Shown here in pieces: positions 26,420 to 36,071 of a stretch of DNA of 64,000 bases (the stretch's first letter is position 1; every line of letters begins with the position of its first letter). The DNA comes from Anabaena sp. UHCC 0204 (GTDB lineage: Bacteria > Cyanobacteriota > Cyanobacteriia > Cyanobacteriales > Nostocaceae). Where the stretch lies: positions 1-64,000 of the forward strand of contig NZ_VIKW01000022.1 in the NCBI RefSeq assembly GCF_009711975.1. Direction: 5' to 3'. The notes beneath the pieces were generated by a model. The model was not told the origin of the DNA, made no database searches, and saw only the letters and a program-made list of their open reading frames with translations. Position numbers and translations under genes: made by a program.

Positions 26420-27220
26420 ATGAGATTCTTTATCAAGAAAAACCTACCAAGTCCAGTTAAGTTTGTCTTGAAAACCTTAGTAGTTTTCATCCTATCTGCC
26501 TTACTTTTCTTTCCTACACCCGTGTTGGCCTTAGACTACAGTGGCACTTTACAGTCCTATGTATCTAATGTGAAGGTAGAGTTAGATAGTGTATTAACAG
26601 CGATTAAAAAACTGCCAAATCTATCTTATGAGAATGGGAAAACAACACTGGCAGAGATAGAGAGTAAATTACAAAAAACTCAAACTGATGCTAGGAAAAA
26701 TGCCACAGATTTTCAGAAATTAAGCAATGAAACTCAGCAAGAATACAACAAAATCAATGACGATATCAAGAGTCTATATATCACCGAAGAAGCTTCGCAG
26801 AAGCAACTTGACGACTTACGTGAAAGGCAAAGGCTCAAACGTGCCGAGAACGAGAAGAAACTCTTAGCCTGGCTCATTGCATCGGATGATAGTCCCAATC
26901 CGCTAGTAATAGATGGTAGTTATGAAGAGTATGACAAATATCTCCAGTATGTTTTATCGTTAAATACTCAGTTAAAAAATCTCCAACTGAGTAGAGCCGA
27001 GTTAGAGAGCAAGAATCAGAGTCTGTCCGAGGTAATAGTCTTAACCAATAAAATCTCCAACCTGTCTGATAAGGTAGAAAAGCGAATTAAGTTGGCAAAC
27101 CAAAAATACGGTAACGTCAAAGACTATGCGGATGCACTTGCATCTTTTAGCGACCCGGATATATTAGGTGAAATCAGCGAACTAGATCAATTAATTGCGG
27201 ACATCAGTAAAGACCTTTAA
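26420..27220 (+). CDS. Secreted coiled-coil protein (copy B2)
   Basis: Starting at the ATG at 26420 (MRFFIKKNLPSPVKF) this makes 266 residues with a signal peptide core TLVVFILSALLFFPTPVLA. An upstream GTG at 26390 is less likely because the B1 start aligns with 26420. The body is coiled coil (KINDDIKSLYITEEASQKQL, DDLRERQRLKRAE), with an end SFSDPDILGEISELDQLIAD shared with B1. It pairs with A2. Confidence 0.6.
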   Translation: MRFFIKKNLPSPVKFVLKTLVVFILSALLFFPTPVLALDYSGTLQSYVSNVKVELDSVLTAIKKLPNLSYENGKTTLAEIESKLQKTQTDARKNATDFQKLSNETQQEYNKINDDIKSLYITEEASQKQLDDLRERQRLKRAENEKKLLAWLIASDDSPNPLVIDGSYEEYDKYLQYVLSLNTQLKNLQLSRAELESKNQSLSEVIVLTNKISNLSDKVEKRIKLANQKYGNVKDYADALASFSDPDILGEISELDQLIADISKDL

Positions 27221-27392
27221 TTAAGCACTTAGGAAAACCATTCAGTAATCTGCACCAATGGGTTAATCTTCAGAACAGGGAAAAGCGAACTAACTTGGCA
27301 AACTCTTCCCTGTTCCCTGCCTTCACAGACAAATTTTCCAGCAAGCCCTAAATAAGCTGTGTTGAGTCTATTAATATTGGTGTCACTAGCCA

Positions 27393-28103
27393 CTAATTGT
27401 TAATGAATAATAAACCGGGGGGAGGAGTAATTTCCACTCGACGATTTTCTAAATCTACAATAGGGACAATTTCCATGACAAAGGGAATTAAAACATTTTT
27501 TGGTACTTTGTCAGTGGTCAACTCTTCATTATTAGCAATAAAAGCAGAATCGAATTGAACTTCTAATAAATCATGACCGGAAGGTAAGATATCCACAACC
27601 GTTCCTACAAATTCCCCAGATGATTGGAGAAAGACCTGCAATCCTAGTAAATCTAACACATGAAATTCACCTTCGGCTAATTGTGGGCGATCGCTCACAG
27701 GCACAAAAAACCGACAATCACGCATATTTTCAGCTTGATGGCGATCGCTTACTCCCTTCAATTTAATCACATAAAGATTCTTCCCATCAAGATACCGTCC
27801 ATTTAATAACTCTACAGGTTGGAGTTCCGTTTCCCCTGGACGTAATAACCAGCGTTTTCCCGGTTCTTCAAAGCGTTCAGGAAAATCAGTATTAGGATAA
27901 ACCCGCAACTCCCCAGTTAAACCTTGAGGTGAGACAATTTTGCCAATTTCCAACCAATCATCAAGATTAGGGACTGGGGACACTTCGACAAGCTCAGTGC
28001 GTCGCTGGGGACTGGGGACTGGTTTAGTCGGTTTAGGAGGGCGGGGAGACCCCGCCCCTACGGGTTTCTTCTTCTTCGTGTTCTTCGTGCCTTCGTGGTT
28101 CAT
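27393..28103 (-). CDS. rimM: Ribosome maturation factor RimM with repeat-derived N-terminal extension
   Basis: Residues of about 47-236 form a complete RimM: WLEIGKIVSPQGLTGELRVY (the OB-like RimM domain), FFVPVSDRPQLAEGEFHVLD, and the PRC-barrel-like end VDILPSGHDLLEVQF. It assists 16S rRNA processing and 30S maturation by binding S19. The first 46 residues are translated from three interspersed repeats (CACGAAGAACACGAAG, GGGCGGGGTCTCCCCGCCC, CACTGAGCTTGTCGAAGTG). The start ATG lies 5 bases after the avtA stop with AAGGA beside it. A shorter product from an internal non-AUG start is possible. The 3' third is duplicated at 20935-21238. Confidence 0.92.
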   Translation of the reverse strand: MNHEGTKNTKKKKPVGAGSPRPPKPTKPVPSPQRRTELVEVSPVPNLDDWLEIGKIVSPQGLTGELRVYPNTDFPERFEEPGKRWLLRPGETELQPVELLNGRYLDGKNLYVIKLKGVSDRHQAENMRDCRFFVPVSDRPQLAEGEFHVLDLLGLQVFLQSSGEFVGTVVDILPSGHDLLEVQFDSAFIANNEELTTDKVPKNVLIPFVMEIVPIVDLENRRVEITPPPGLLFINN

Positions 28104-28108
28104 TTTCC

Positions 28109-29392
28109 TTACACACTTACAGCCGCAACTTGATAAACCTGTTCAGCAACCTTCGCTAAACGCTGCATACCGATAGTAATTTCTTCATCACTACCCGTTA
28201 AACTAATTCGCAGACATTGGTGTTTGTGTTCCCACTCTTCTTTTAAACCAGGGAAGAAACTACTACCAGGAACAACAATCACACCCACCTTCTTTAATTC
28301 CTGGTAAAATTCCCAATCAGTCATAGGTAAATCTTGCAACCACAACCAGCCAAAAATCGCTCCTTCACCACGATGTAAAAACCAAGGTAAATTTTTCGGC
28401 ATTGCTGCTTCCAATGTACTTTCCAACACATCAAACTTTTTCTGATAGAAAGGACGAATCACATTTTCCGCAATATTTGCTAATGTACCTGATTCTATCG
28501 CTCTAGCTGCGATCGCTTGACCATATCGAGACGAATGAATTCCCACATTGGTTTGGAAACATTCCAAAACTTGAATCAGGTTTTCATCACCAATAGCTAC
28601 CCCAATGCGTTCCCCAGGCAATCCCGCCTTTGATAAACTCATACAGTGGAGGATATTTTCCCCAAATACCGGAGTCATTTCTGTAAAATTCAACGCCGGG
28701 AAAGGAGGTGCATAAGCTGAATCAATTAGCACGGGTACATTATAAGGTGCAGCTAAATCAGTGATTTTGTTCACCTCATCATTAGTTAAAACATTACCCG
28801 TAGGATTACAAGGACGGGAAAAAATCACACAACCAGTATTTTCTGTAATCGAAAGTTGGTTAAAATCAGGACGATATTTAAAGCGGTGCGCTGCTGCATC
28901 AATATCTAGAGTAGGCTTGTAAGCAACCAAAGCTTCTGGAAATAAACACACACCGCCATAACCAGTATAATCTGGACTTAATGGCAGCACAATTTCTTTT
29001 AACGCTCCATTACCCATATCGCCACCAAAAGCATTAGCAGCGTAAAAATAGATAGTTTGACTACCCGCAGTAATTAAAATATTCCGCTCAGTTAAACTTA
29101 ACCCATAACGCTGGTTAAAATCCTTGACAATTGCCTCAATTAATGGTGCATAACCCTGACTAGAACCATAACGACAAACAACTTCACCATATTCAGAACT
29201 AGCTAATAAATCTGCCGTGCAATCCCGCCATAACTGTTCTACCTCTGGTAAAATCAACGGATTGCCAGCACTCAAATTATATAATTCCTGTCCCTTACTA
29301 GCTCTGAGGGTTTCGTTAATATCTTTCATAATCGCTCTCACGCCAGTTAAGTTGGACATTTGAGCGCCAATTTTAGTAAGGGCAGGTTTCAT
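28109..29392 (-). CDS. avtA: Valine-pyruvate aminotransferase (AvtA-like)
   Basis: The 427-residue fold-type I PLP enzyme has YNLSAGNPLILPEVEQLWRD at the start, ITAGSQTIYFYAANAFGG, SRPCNPTGNVLT, and the PLP lysine in CMSLSKAGLPGERIG. These are features of the AvtA class, which transfers the amino group between alanine and valine. Substrate choice cannot be proved from sequence. rimM follows 5 bases downstream on the same strand, so they share a message. Confidence 0.85.
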   Translation of the reverse strand: MKPALTKIGAQMSNLTGVRAIMKDINETLRASKGQELYNLSAGNPLILPEVEQLWRDCTADLLASSEYGEVVCRYGSSQGYAPLIEAIVKDFNQRYGLSLTERNILITAGSQTIYFYAANAFGGDMGNGALKEIVLPLSPDYTGYGGVCLFPEALVAYKPTLDIDAAAHRFKYRPDFNQLSITENTGCVIFSRPCNPTGNVLTNDEVNKITDLAAPYNVPVLIDSAYAPPFPALNFTEMTPVFGENILHCMSLSKAGLPGERIGVAIGDENLIQVLECFQTNVGIHSSRYGQAIAARAIESGTLANIAENVIRPFYQKKFDVLESTLEAAMPKNLPWFLHRGEGAIFGWLWLQDLPMTDWEFYQELKKVGVIVVPGSSFFPGLKEEWEHKHQCLRISLTGSDEEITIGMQRLAKVAEQVYQVAAVSV

Positions 29393-29703
29393 AGTTTTGT
29401 TACAGACTGAATTAATCGCAAAAGTGGATAATTGATTGAGTGGTTGCAGCTAAGACAATGTTTATTATAGTTGCCAAAATAGCCACTACCTTTCACCAAT
29501 CTAAACCAGTGAATGCGATTTTAACAAAATCTGGCAGTTAATAAAGCCCCACTTGTAAAGGTGGGGGGTTTCTCTTGTTATAGGTACTAATGTACTATAT
29601 ATAAAATCACTTGACAAGTAATTATGGAAAATATTCCTCTCTGAGACTCTGCGACTCTGCGTGAGATAAAATTACGTAAATCCTCACCACCAAGGAGAAT
29701 GGA
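29393..29703. promoter_or_regulatory. Divergent intergenic region avtA/frmA with hairpin repeat
   Basis: It must hold the promoters of both outward genes; no motif is convincing. AGCCCCAC/GTGGGGGG arms at about 29545-29568 form a short hairpin of a common repeat type. A CTCTGCG heptad repeat lies at 29640-29668. GGAGAATGG is the frmA ribosome site region. Confidence 0.45.
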
Positions 29704-30813
29704 ATGGAAGTCAAAGCAGCAGTAGCGCACACCGCAGGTAAACCCCTAACTATCGAAACCGTACAATTAGCAGCACCACAAGCCGGAGAAGTATTAATTG
29801 AGATTAAAGCCAGTGGGGTTTGTCATACTGACGCTTTTACTCTTTCTGGTAATGATCCTGAAGGTTTATTTCCCGCCATTTTAGGACATGAAGGCGCTGG
29901 TATAGTTGTCGAAGTGGGGGCTGATGTCAACAGCCTCAAAAAAGGAGATCATGTAATTCTTTTATACACGCCTGAATGTCGGCAATGTGATTATTGCTTA
30001 AGCTTTAAAACCAATCTCTGTCAAGCAATTCGCGGCACACAAGGACGGGGTTTAATGCCCGATGGTACTAGCCGTTTTAGTATCGGTGGCGACATGATTC
30101 ACCATTATATGGGTACATCCACCTTCGCTAATTATACGGTATTACCAGAAATCGCCGTTGCCAAAATTCGAGAAGATGCCCCTTTCGATAAAGTTTGTTA
30201 TATCGGTTGTGGTGTTACAACAGGTATAGGTGCGGTGATATATACAGCTAAGGTAGAGCCAGGCGCAAATGTGGTAGTTTTCGGTTTGGGTGGGATTGGT
30301 TTAAACGTCATCCAAGGGGCGCGAATGGTGGGCGCAAATATGATTATTGGTGTAGATATTAATCCCAAAAAACGGGCTTTAGCTGAAAAATTTGGGATGA
30401 CACATTTTGTCAATCCTAATGAAGTGGAAGGTGATTTAGTTGCTTATTTAGTAGATTTAACAAAAGGTGGTGCTGATTATTCTTTTGAATGTATTGGTAA
30501 TGTCAATATCATGCGTCAAGCTTTGGAATGTTGTCATAAAGGTTGGGGTGTGAGTGTGATTATTGGTGTTGCTGGTGCGGGTAAAGAAATCAGCACTCGT
30601 CCATTTCAATTAGTAACTGGAAGGGTTTGGAAAGGTTCGGCTTTTGGTGGTGCAAGAGGACGGACAGATGTGCCGAAAATAGTAGATTGGTATATGGATG
30701 GTAAGATTAATATTGATGATTTAATTACTCATGTGATGCCAATTGAAAAAATTAATGATGCTTTTGATTTGATGCACAGGGGGGAGTCTATTCGGAGTGT
30801 GGTGACTTTTTAG
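29704..30813 (+). CDS. frmA: S-(hydroxymethyl)glutathione dehydrogenase / class III alcohol dehydrogenase
   Basis: The 369-residue zinc enzyme has [24 protein letters not shown], the structural-zinc cysteines in [12 protein letters not shown]...NLC, and the Rossmann motif [13 protein letters not shown]. The [17 protein letters not shown] segment near the C-terminus is typical of class III (glutathione-dependent formaldehyde) dehydrogenase. It oxidises S-hydroxymethylglutathione with NAD and can reduce S-nitrosoglutathione. AAGGAGAATGG precedes the ATG. Confidence 0.95.
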   Translation: MEVKAAVAHTAGKPLTIETVQLAAPQAGEVLIEIKASGVCHTDAFTLSGNDPEGLFPAILGHEGAGIVVEVGADVNSLKKGDHVILLYTPECRQCDYCLSFKTNLCQAIRGTQGRGLMPDGTSRFSIGGDMIHHYMGTSTFANYTVLPEIAVAKIREDAPFDKVCYIGCGVTTGIGAVIYTAKVEPGANVVVFGLGGIGLNVIQGARMVGANMIIGVDINPKKRALAEKFGMTHFVNPNEVEGDLVAYLVDLTKGGADYSFECIGNVNIMRQALECCHKGWGVSVIIGVAGAGKEISTRPFQLVTGRVWKGSAFGGARGRTDVPKIVDWYMDGKINIDDLITHVMPIEKINDAFDLMHRGESIRSVVTF

Positions 30814-30885
30814 GTTTTATGGCTCACGCAGAGGCGCAAAGGAAGAAGGGAGTTATAATTAGTTCAAGTTTGCTAGGTTTTAATT

Positions 30886-31383
30886 ATGCAGTCACGAAGG
30901 GCGAAAGAATCGGGTGTAAACTTGAATGATAATCTTTATGAAACGGATTTTTATGCCTGGACTCAAGAACAGGCTAAGTTGTTACGTTATCAACAATGGA
31001 ATCAAGTTGACTTAGGTAATTTAATTGAGGAAGTTGAATCTTTGGGGAGAAAGGAACGCCAAGAGTTAAGAAATCGGCTGAGTGTTTTAATTGGACATTT
31101 ACTCAAGTGGGAATATCAATCATCAAAACGTAGTCGCAGTTGGTTAGCAACTATTCGGATTCAACGCCGGGATATCATAAAATTGCTAAGTGAAAATCCT
31201 AGTTTACAATCTTCTCTAGAAATATCACTTCAAGAAGCTTATGAAAATGCTAGGGATTTAGCATCAGGAGAAACAAATTTACCTTTATCAACTTTTCCTC
31301 CACAATGTCTATATTTATGGGAAGATTTAATTAACTTAAACTTTTATCCCGGTGAATCTGCAAATGATGATTTAATGCAATAA
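30886..31383 (+). CDS. DUF29 family protein
   Basis: The 165-residue protein has the classic DUF29 motif LYETDFYAWTQEQAKLLR, then NLIEEVESLGRKERQELRNR, LIGHLLKWEYQ and RSRSWLATIRIQR. Function is unknown. The first residues (MQSRRAKESG) precede the family start and may be non-conserved. It lies 72 bases after frmA, separated by a heptad repeat. Confidence 0.88.
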   Translation: MQSRRAKESGVNLNDNLYETDFYAWTQEQAKLLRYQQWNQVDLGNLIEEVESLGRKERQELRNRLSVLIGHLLKWEYQSSKRSRSWLATIRIQRRDIIKLLSENPSLQSSLEISLQEAYENARDLASGETNLPLSTFPPQCLYLWEDLINLNFYPGESANDDLMQ

Positions 31384-31499
31384 TCAGCGTTATTAAATTA
31401 AAGGATGAAAATTGAACCTTTGCAACCTTAATTCTTTGCGCCTTTGCGCCTTTGCGTGAGACATATTCATATATTTAATCCAAAACGCCTAATAATCTA

Positions 31500-32684
31500 T
31501 CATTCTCCCAACTTTTCAAACAACTTCGCTAACATCACGTTAGAAAATATAAAACCATCGGGATCGCTAAAACGCAACCTACCCTCAACAATCTTCACCC
31601 AAGCTTGGGCAAAGTATGGTTGCAAACAGCTTTGAATTTTCTCTACTTGATGCTTACCGAAATTCGCGGTTAAGGAATTTAAACTTACTCCTTCGGCTAA
31701 CCGTAACCCTAACATTAATGTTTCTAACAAAACATCCTGTTGTGGTGTGACTTCACAATCAATGACAGCACCAGCTTTTAACCATTGGTAATATTCCTGA
31801 GTTTTCCGGGGACGGGTGAAGCGTTTACCATCAATATAGCTGGCTGCACCCATGCCAAAGCCATAATAGGGGCGATTTTGCCAATAAACTCGATTATGCC
31901 TACATTGATGTCCTGGTTGGGCATAATTGGAAATTTCGTAATGTTCGTACCCGGCATCAGTTAAGGTTTTTTGCCCCATTTGATACATTTTGACTGTGGT
32001 TTCATCTGTGGGTAAAGGATGATCTCCCGGTTTGAAATAACGATTGAAGGCTGTTCCCGGTTCAATGGTAAGGTCATAGATGGAGATATGAGTTGGTGTG
32101 GCTGCTACTGCTTGGGTTAAGGATTCTTGCCATTGTGCTAAGGACTGATGCGGTAAGCCAGAAATCAAGTCTAAGCTAAATTCGGGAATCTCGACTTTGT
32201 GGATTAACTCGATCGCTGTAAAAATATCTACAAGGGAATGCGATCGCCCTGCGGCTTTTAACAATTCTTCTTGAAAGGCTTGTACACCCAAACTGACGCG
32301 ATTTACTCCTAAGCTGCGATAACCGGCTATATGTGCTAAATCAAACGTCCCTGGATCAATTTCCATCGAAATTTCCACCTGAGATGTCATCCCAAATCGC
32401 TTTTCTAAGGTTGTTAATATCTGTTGCAATTGTTCTGTTGATAACAGCGAAGGAGTCCCACCACCAAAAAAAATTGTTTCTAAAGGTTGAGCATGAATTG
32501 GTGCAATTCTGATTTCTTGACATAAAACTTCAACATATTCGGCAATTGTCCCAGAATTTTCACCCCGTGAGCGATCGCCTACCACAAATACCGGAAAATC
32601 GCAATAAAAGCACCTGCGCCGACAAAAGGGAATATGCACATAAGCAGAACGGGGAACTCCCCAACCAATATCTTCTTGACTCAT
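31500..32684 (-). CDS. hemW: Radical SAM protein HemW (heme chaperone, HemN-like)
   Basis: The 394-residue protein has the radical SAM cluster motif in PFCRRRCFYCDF, then ETIFFGGGTPSLL, SLGVQAFQEELLKAAGR and SLDLISGLPHQS, and the HemN C-terminal domain. HemW-type proteins lack coproporphyrinogen oxidase activity in characterised cases and carry heme to targets; the HemN and HemW families are hard to separate without a tree. The extra cysteine spacing fits HemW. Confidence 0.88.
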   Translation of the reverse strand: MSQEDIGWGVPRSAYVHIPFCRRRCFYCDFPVFVVGDRSRGENSGTIAEYVEVLCQEIRIAPIHAQPLETIFFGGGTPSLLSTEQLQQILTTLEKRFGMTSQVEISMEIDPGTFDLAHIAGYRSLGVNRVSLGVQAFQEELLKAAGRSHSLVDIFTAIELIHKVEIPEFSLDLISGLPHQSLAQWQESLTQAVAATPTHISIYDLTIEPGTAFNRYFKPGDHPLPTDETTVKMYQMGQKTLTDAGYEHYEISNYAQPGHQCRHNRVYWQNRPYYGFGMGAASYIDGKRFTRPRKTQEYYQWLKAGAVIDCEVTPQQDVLLETLMLGLRLAEGVSLNSLTANFGKHQVEKIQSCLQPYFAQAWVKIVEGRLRFSDPDGFIFSNVMLAKLFEKLGE

Positions 32685-32926
32685 TTTGAGTAATAGTTAA
32701 GTTAATTTAATCTGACTGTTAACAATAATGAAAATGAGGAGTTTATTTACAAGTTTTTATCCTTTTTGCCTAAAAATAAAAATAATATGCAGTAAAAACC
32801 CTTTGGTTATAATGTTGGCATATTCTCTGTGCCTGAGCAGGTAATATTATTCCATCACCAAAAAGGATAGAAGCAAGCATACTTTACTTTATCGAATAAA
32901 TATCGTTGTAGGAACACAACACAACC

Positions 32927-34003
32927 ATGCTGGATGCCATTATTATTCTCTCATTTACTTTGGCAGCGGCGGGGATAGGTTATTACAGCACCGATCTACT
33001 CCCGCCCGGTACTCTTAATGGAGTCACAAATCTAGAAGCCTTACGCTTAGTTGTAGCCGTATTTGCTGCCATTATTGGTGGTGCGATCGGACTAAGTTTC
33101 CAGACTACATACCGCCGTCTCGAATCGCAAGTTCGGGAAATGCCTCTAGAAGTTATTTTAACCCGTGCCATTGGCTTAGTAATTGGGCTATTACTCGCCA
33201 ATTTAATGTTAGCCCCGCTATTTTTATTACCCATTCCCCCAGATTTCGGCTTTATCAAACCTCTTGTAGCTGTTGTTGGCAGTATCATCCTCTCTGTCAC
33301 CGGCATGAACTTGGCTGATGCCCATGGACGCGGTTTGTTAAGATTAATTAACCCCAACACTGTAGAAAGCATGGTAGTGGAAGGAACTCTCAAACCTGCC
33401 AATACCAAAGTTTTGGATACTAGCTGCATTATAGATGGCCGCATTGAAACATTGCTAGAAACAGGATTTCTGGAAGGGTTAATTCTTGTCCCCCAATTTG
33501 TTTTACAAGAATTACAACAAGTAGCTGATGCTAGTAAAGATCAAAAACGGGTGAGAGGGAGAAGAGGATTAGAAATCCTGAACCGCATTCGCGAAACTTA
33601 CCCAGATCGGATTTTAATTAACCCTGTGGACTATGAAGATACTCCCACTGTTGATGCTAAATTAGTCCGTTTTGCTCAAGAAATCAATGGGACATTACTC
33701 ACCAATGATTACAATTTGTCTAAAGTTGCTAGTGTCCAAAAAGTCCCCGTTTTGAATGTTCATGATTTAGTAAATGCCGTTCGTCCGACTTATTTACCTG
33801 GTGATAATCTTGATCTAAAAATTCTCAAAGAAGGGAAAGAACCAAGTCAAGGAATTGGTTATTTAGATGATGGGACAATGGTAGTAGTAGAAGAAGGTAG
33901 TCCTTATGTCGGTGGTGAATTGCGGGTAGTCGTCACCAGTGCTTTACAAACCTCAGCCGGCAGGATGATTTTTGCCAAACCCCAAGCTTCCGCATTAGCC
34001 TGA
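32927..34003 (+). CDS. Membrane-anchored PIN/TRAM domain protein (YacL-like)
   Basis: This 358-residue protein has four predicted membrane helices at about 3-22, 42-60, 84-106 and 112-130. A PIN nuclease domain follows with acidic residues in VLDTSCIIDGRI, QELQQVAD, TVDAKLVRFA and LTNDYNLSK. A TRAM domain ends it (GKEPSQGIGYLDDGTMVVVE). It is predicted to be an RNA-cleaving or RNA-binding protein at the membrane; the role is not established in cyanobacteria. Confidence 0.92.
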   Translation: MLDAIIILSFTLAAAGIGYYSTDLLPPGTLNGVTNLEALRLVVAVFAAIIGGAIGLSFQTTYRRLESQVREMPLEVILTRAIGLVIGLLLANLMLAPLFLLPIPPDFGFIKPLVAVVGSIILSVTGMNLADAHGRGLLRLINPNTVESMVVEGTLKPANTKVLDTSCIIDGRIETLLETGFLEGLILVPQFVLQELQQVADASKDQKRVRGRRGLEILNRIRETYPDRILINPVDYEDTPTVDAKLVRFAQEINGTLLTNDYNLSKVASVQKVPVLNVHDLVNAVRPTYLPGDNLDLKILKEGKEPSQGIGYLDDGTMVVVEEGSPYVGGELRVVVTSALQTSAGRMIFAKPQASALA

Positions 34004-34171
34004 GGAATATGGTGCGAAAAACTAGAATTAAACTATGGAATCGGTGTAGGGAAACTGCACCGATTTTGTTGATTAAGCTGAATATTTATATTTGGCTGAT
34101 CAATCTCAAACAGGATATTGTTATCTAATTAATATTAAAATAAGAATAGTAGTTGGTAAATAAAGTTAGAC

Positions 34172-34552
34172 ATGAAGACCATCTTATCAAATGAAAAAGC
34201 ATTTATTATTCGGACTGAGCGAGGACTAACAATTGCGGGAACGCGCATCACCCTTTATGATGTAATAGATTTGATTAAGGCTCAGTATCCTCCGAAGTTA
34301 ATTCGAGATAAATTCAATCTCACAGATGAACAAATTAGTGCAGCTTTATCTTACATTGAAACAAATCATACCCAGGTAGAAGCTGAATATCAAGAAGTTA
34401 TACAAACTAGAGAAGAAATTTATCAATACTGGGAAGAACGTAACCGCGAACACTTTGCAAAAATTGCAGCAAAACCACAAAAGCCAGAAAAACAGGCTCT
34501 TTGGGCGAAACTTGAGGAGCAAAAAGCTCAACGTACCTCAATAAAGCCATGA
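34172..34552 (+). CDS. DUF433 domain protein
   Basis: The 126-residue protein begins with the DUF433 helix-turn-helix-like region (RGLTIAGTRITLYDVIDLIK, QYPPKLIRDKFNLTDEQISA). It ends in a charged helical tail. DUF433 members are often antitoxin-like and paired with PIN or DUF5615 toxins; no toxin follows here. The PIN/TRAM gene 168 bases upstream is a membrane protein and not an obvious partner. Confidence 0.8.
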   Translation: MKTILSNEKAFIIRTERGLTIAGTRITLYDVIDLIKAQYPPKLIRDKFNLTDEQISAALSYIETNHTQVEAEYQEVIQTREEIYQYWEERNREHFAKIAAKPQKPEKQALWAKLEEQKAQRTSIKP

Positions 34553-34560
34553 TATTTTTA

Positions 34561-34653
34561 CAGGACTTACGCAATAACTCTCCGAAACTCTTATTTCTCT
34601 GTGTCCTCTGCGTCCTCTGCGGTTCGTCTTTTCATGATTTTGCGTAAGTCCTG
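34561..34653. mobile_element. 93-base MITE with CAGGACTTACGCA ends (copy 1)
   Basis: Perfect 13-base terminal inverted repeats: CAGGACTTACGCA at 34561-34573 and its reverse complement at 34641-34653. The core contains the GTCCTCTGCGTCCTCTGCGG heptads. It is the same element as 61170-61260. Non-coding. Confidence 0.85.
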
Positions 34654-34671
34654 CTAATGTAAAACCAGAAA

Positions 34672-35133
34672 TTATAGATATTTTTCCATGACATAATTTT
34701 TTAATTTTACCCCTCGACGTTCTACTTCTTGTTCCTTGACTATAGTAAATCCTTGGTATTGAAAAAATGATTTTGCGGTAATACTCACTTCTGCATATAG
34801 GCGATTAATTCCTCTGGATATGGCAATATTTTCTAGATGAGTCAAGAGTTTTGAACCTATACCCTGTCTTTGGTATTGGCTATGACAGTAAAAACAATCA
34901 ATGTGACCATTTGCTTCTAATTCTGCAAATCCAACTATTTCACCATGATTTTCAGCAATAAAAGGCCGCTTGGATTGTAACCTTTGATGCCAAAATTCAT
35001 AATCCATACTTTCGCCAGTCCAAGCATTTACCTGTTCTTGAGTATAATCACCAATATTTATTTGATGAACTGTATCATAAAACAGTTTCATGATTGCCTG
35101 AGTATCCGATATTTGATATTCTCTGACTATCAT
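34672..35133 (-). CDS. GNAT family N-acetyltransferase
   Basis: The 153-residue protein has the acetyl-CoA loop in YQRQGIGSKLLTHLEN, preceded by GFAELEANGHIDCFY and followed by LYAEVSITAKSFFQYQGF. The substrate is unknown. Its ATG overlaps the stop codon of the upstream carboxypeptidase gene by one base (TAATG), so the pair is coupled. Confidence 0.9.
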   Translation of the reverse strand: MIVREYQISDTQAIMKLFYDTVHQINIGDYTQEQVNAWTGESMDYEFWHQRLQSKRPFIAENHGEIVGFAELEANGHIDCFYCHSQYQRQGIGSKLLTHLENIAISRGINRLYAEVSITAKSFFQYQGFTIVKEQEVERRGVKLKNYVMEKYL

Positions 35134-35933
35134 TATTGAGTTTGCACAGGTTTAATATTTTTGGCCTTATAGAATGTTTCCAAACTATCACTATCACCCA
35201 CAAAACGCCAATGCCAAGGTTCATAACTGACACCTTGGAGATTCTCTTTAGGAAAAGAAAGTTCAAAACTAAACCGGGCTGCATTAGCTTGTAACCACTG
35301 ATAGGCTTTAGTGTTATCAAAATTAGCTTGGAGATTAGTGGCTGGTACAGTGCGATCGCCAATATCCACCGCATAACCTGTATGATGTTCACTATGACCA
35401 GGAGGGGCGCTGAGAGCGGCTCTTTCCGCTGGAGTTTGATTACGTTGGGCGCTAATCTCAAAAAATAACTGATTCTGCTGTTTTACTGACCGAAAACCAG
35501 AAATTGGTACTAAAATTACCCCAGCACTCCTAGCAGCTTGTACCATGGCTTGAAACTTAACAGCAGCAGATTTCCGCATTCTAATGCGTCCGTCAGCCGT
35601 AATAGCAACTAATTCTGATTCTGGTGCTTCTGGGTATTCAAAATGTCCCAAAACACTCTTACTATTATCTGGGGTATTAGTAACTAGAGGTGGAGAACTA
35701 ATCGTTTCAGCTACAGAATTAGTCGTTGGCTTAGGTGTCGTCAACGAAAACAAAAAGCCACTAATTACAGCCAGCAATACAAATCCTGCTAATCCACCTG
35801 TAATTAAAACCGGAGGTTGTAATTTTAATTTATTTCCCGTATCGGAAGTATCACGTAGAGCCGCCGGAATATCATCACTAGAATGAGAATATGAATTTGG
35901 CGATTTTTTCGGAAATCCAGCTTTATTATTCAA
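35133..35933 (-). CDS. D-alanyl-D-alanine carboxypeptidase, M15/VanY-DacB family
   Basis: The 266-residue protein has one N-terminal membrane anchor (ITGGLAGFVLLAVISGFLFS, about 44-63), then a periplasmic M15B peptidase: SGFRSVKQQNQLFFE, PPGHSEHHTGYAVDIGD (zinc His and Asp), and the last zinc site in EPWHWRFVG. It trims the terminal D-alanine of peptidoglycan stem peptides. It is followed directly by a GNAT gene. Confidence 0.93.
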   Translation of the reverse strand: MNNKAGFPKKSPNSYSHSSDDIPAALRDTSDTGNKLKLQPPVLITGGLAGFVLLAVISGFLFSLTTPKPTTNSVAETISSPPLVTNTPDNSKSVLGHFEYPEAPESELVAITADGRIRMRKSAAVKFQAMVQAARSAGVILVPISGFRSVKQQNQLFFEISAQRNQTPAERAALSAPPGHSEHHTGYAVDIGDRTVPATNLQANFDNTKAYQWLQANAARFSFELSFPKENLQGVSYEPWHWRFVGDSDSLETFYKAKNIKPVQTQ

Positions 35934-36071
35934 GTTTCTGCTCCTGATTTGTATTTAATGATTAAAAAAGGCAAGGACTAAGAGACAACAGTTTTTTTAA
36001 TTTTTAATTTTTACAGCAGATTGCAGATCAATGAAGTACATAATCTAAATTGAAACCTATACACAAAGTAC

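Noticed and set aside
35075-35461. 128-residue minus-strand frame
   Set aside because: It overlaps the carboxypeptidase and GNAT genes in another frame and has no protein-like features.
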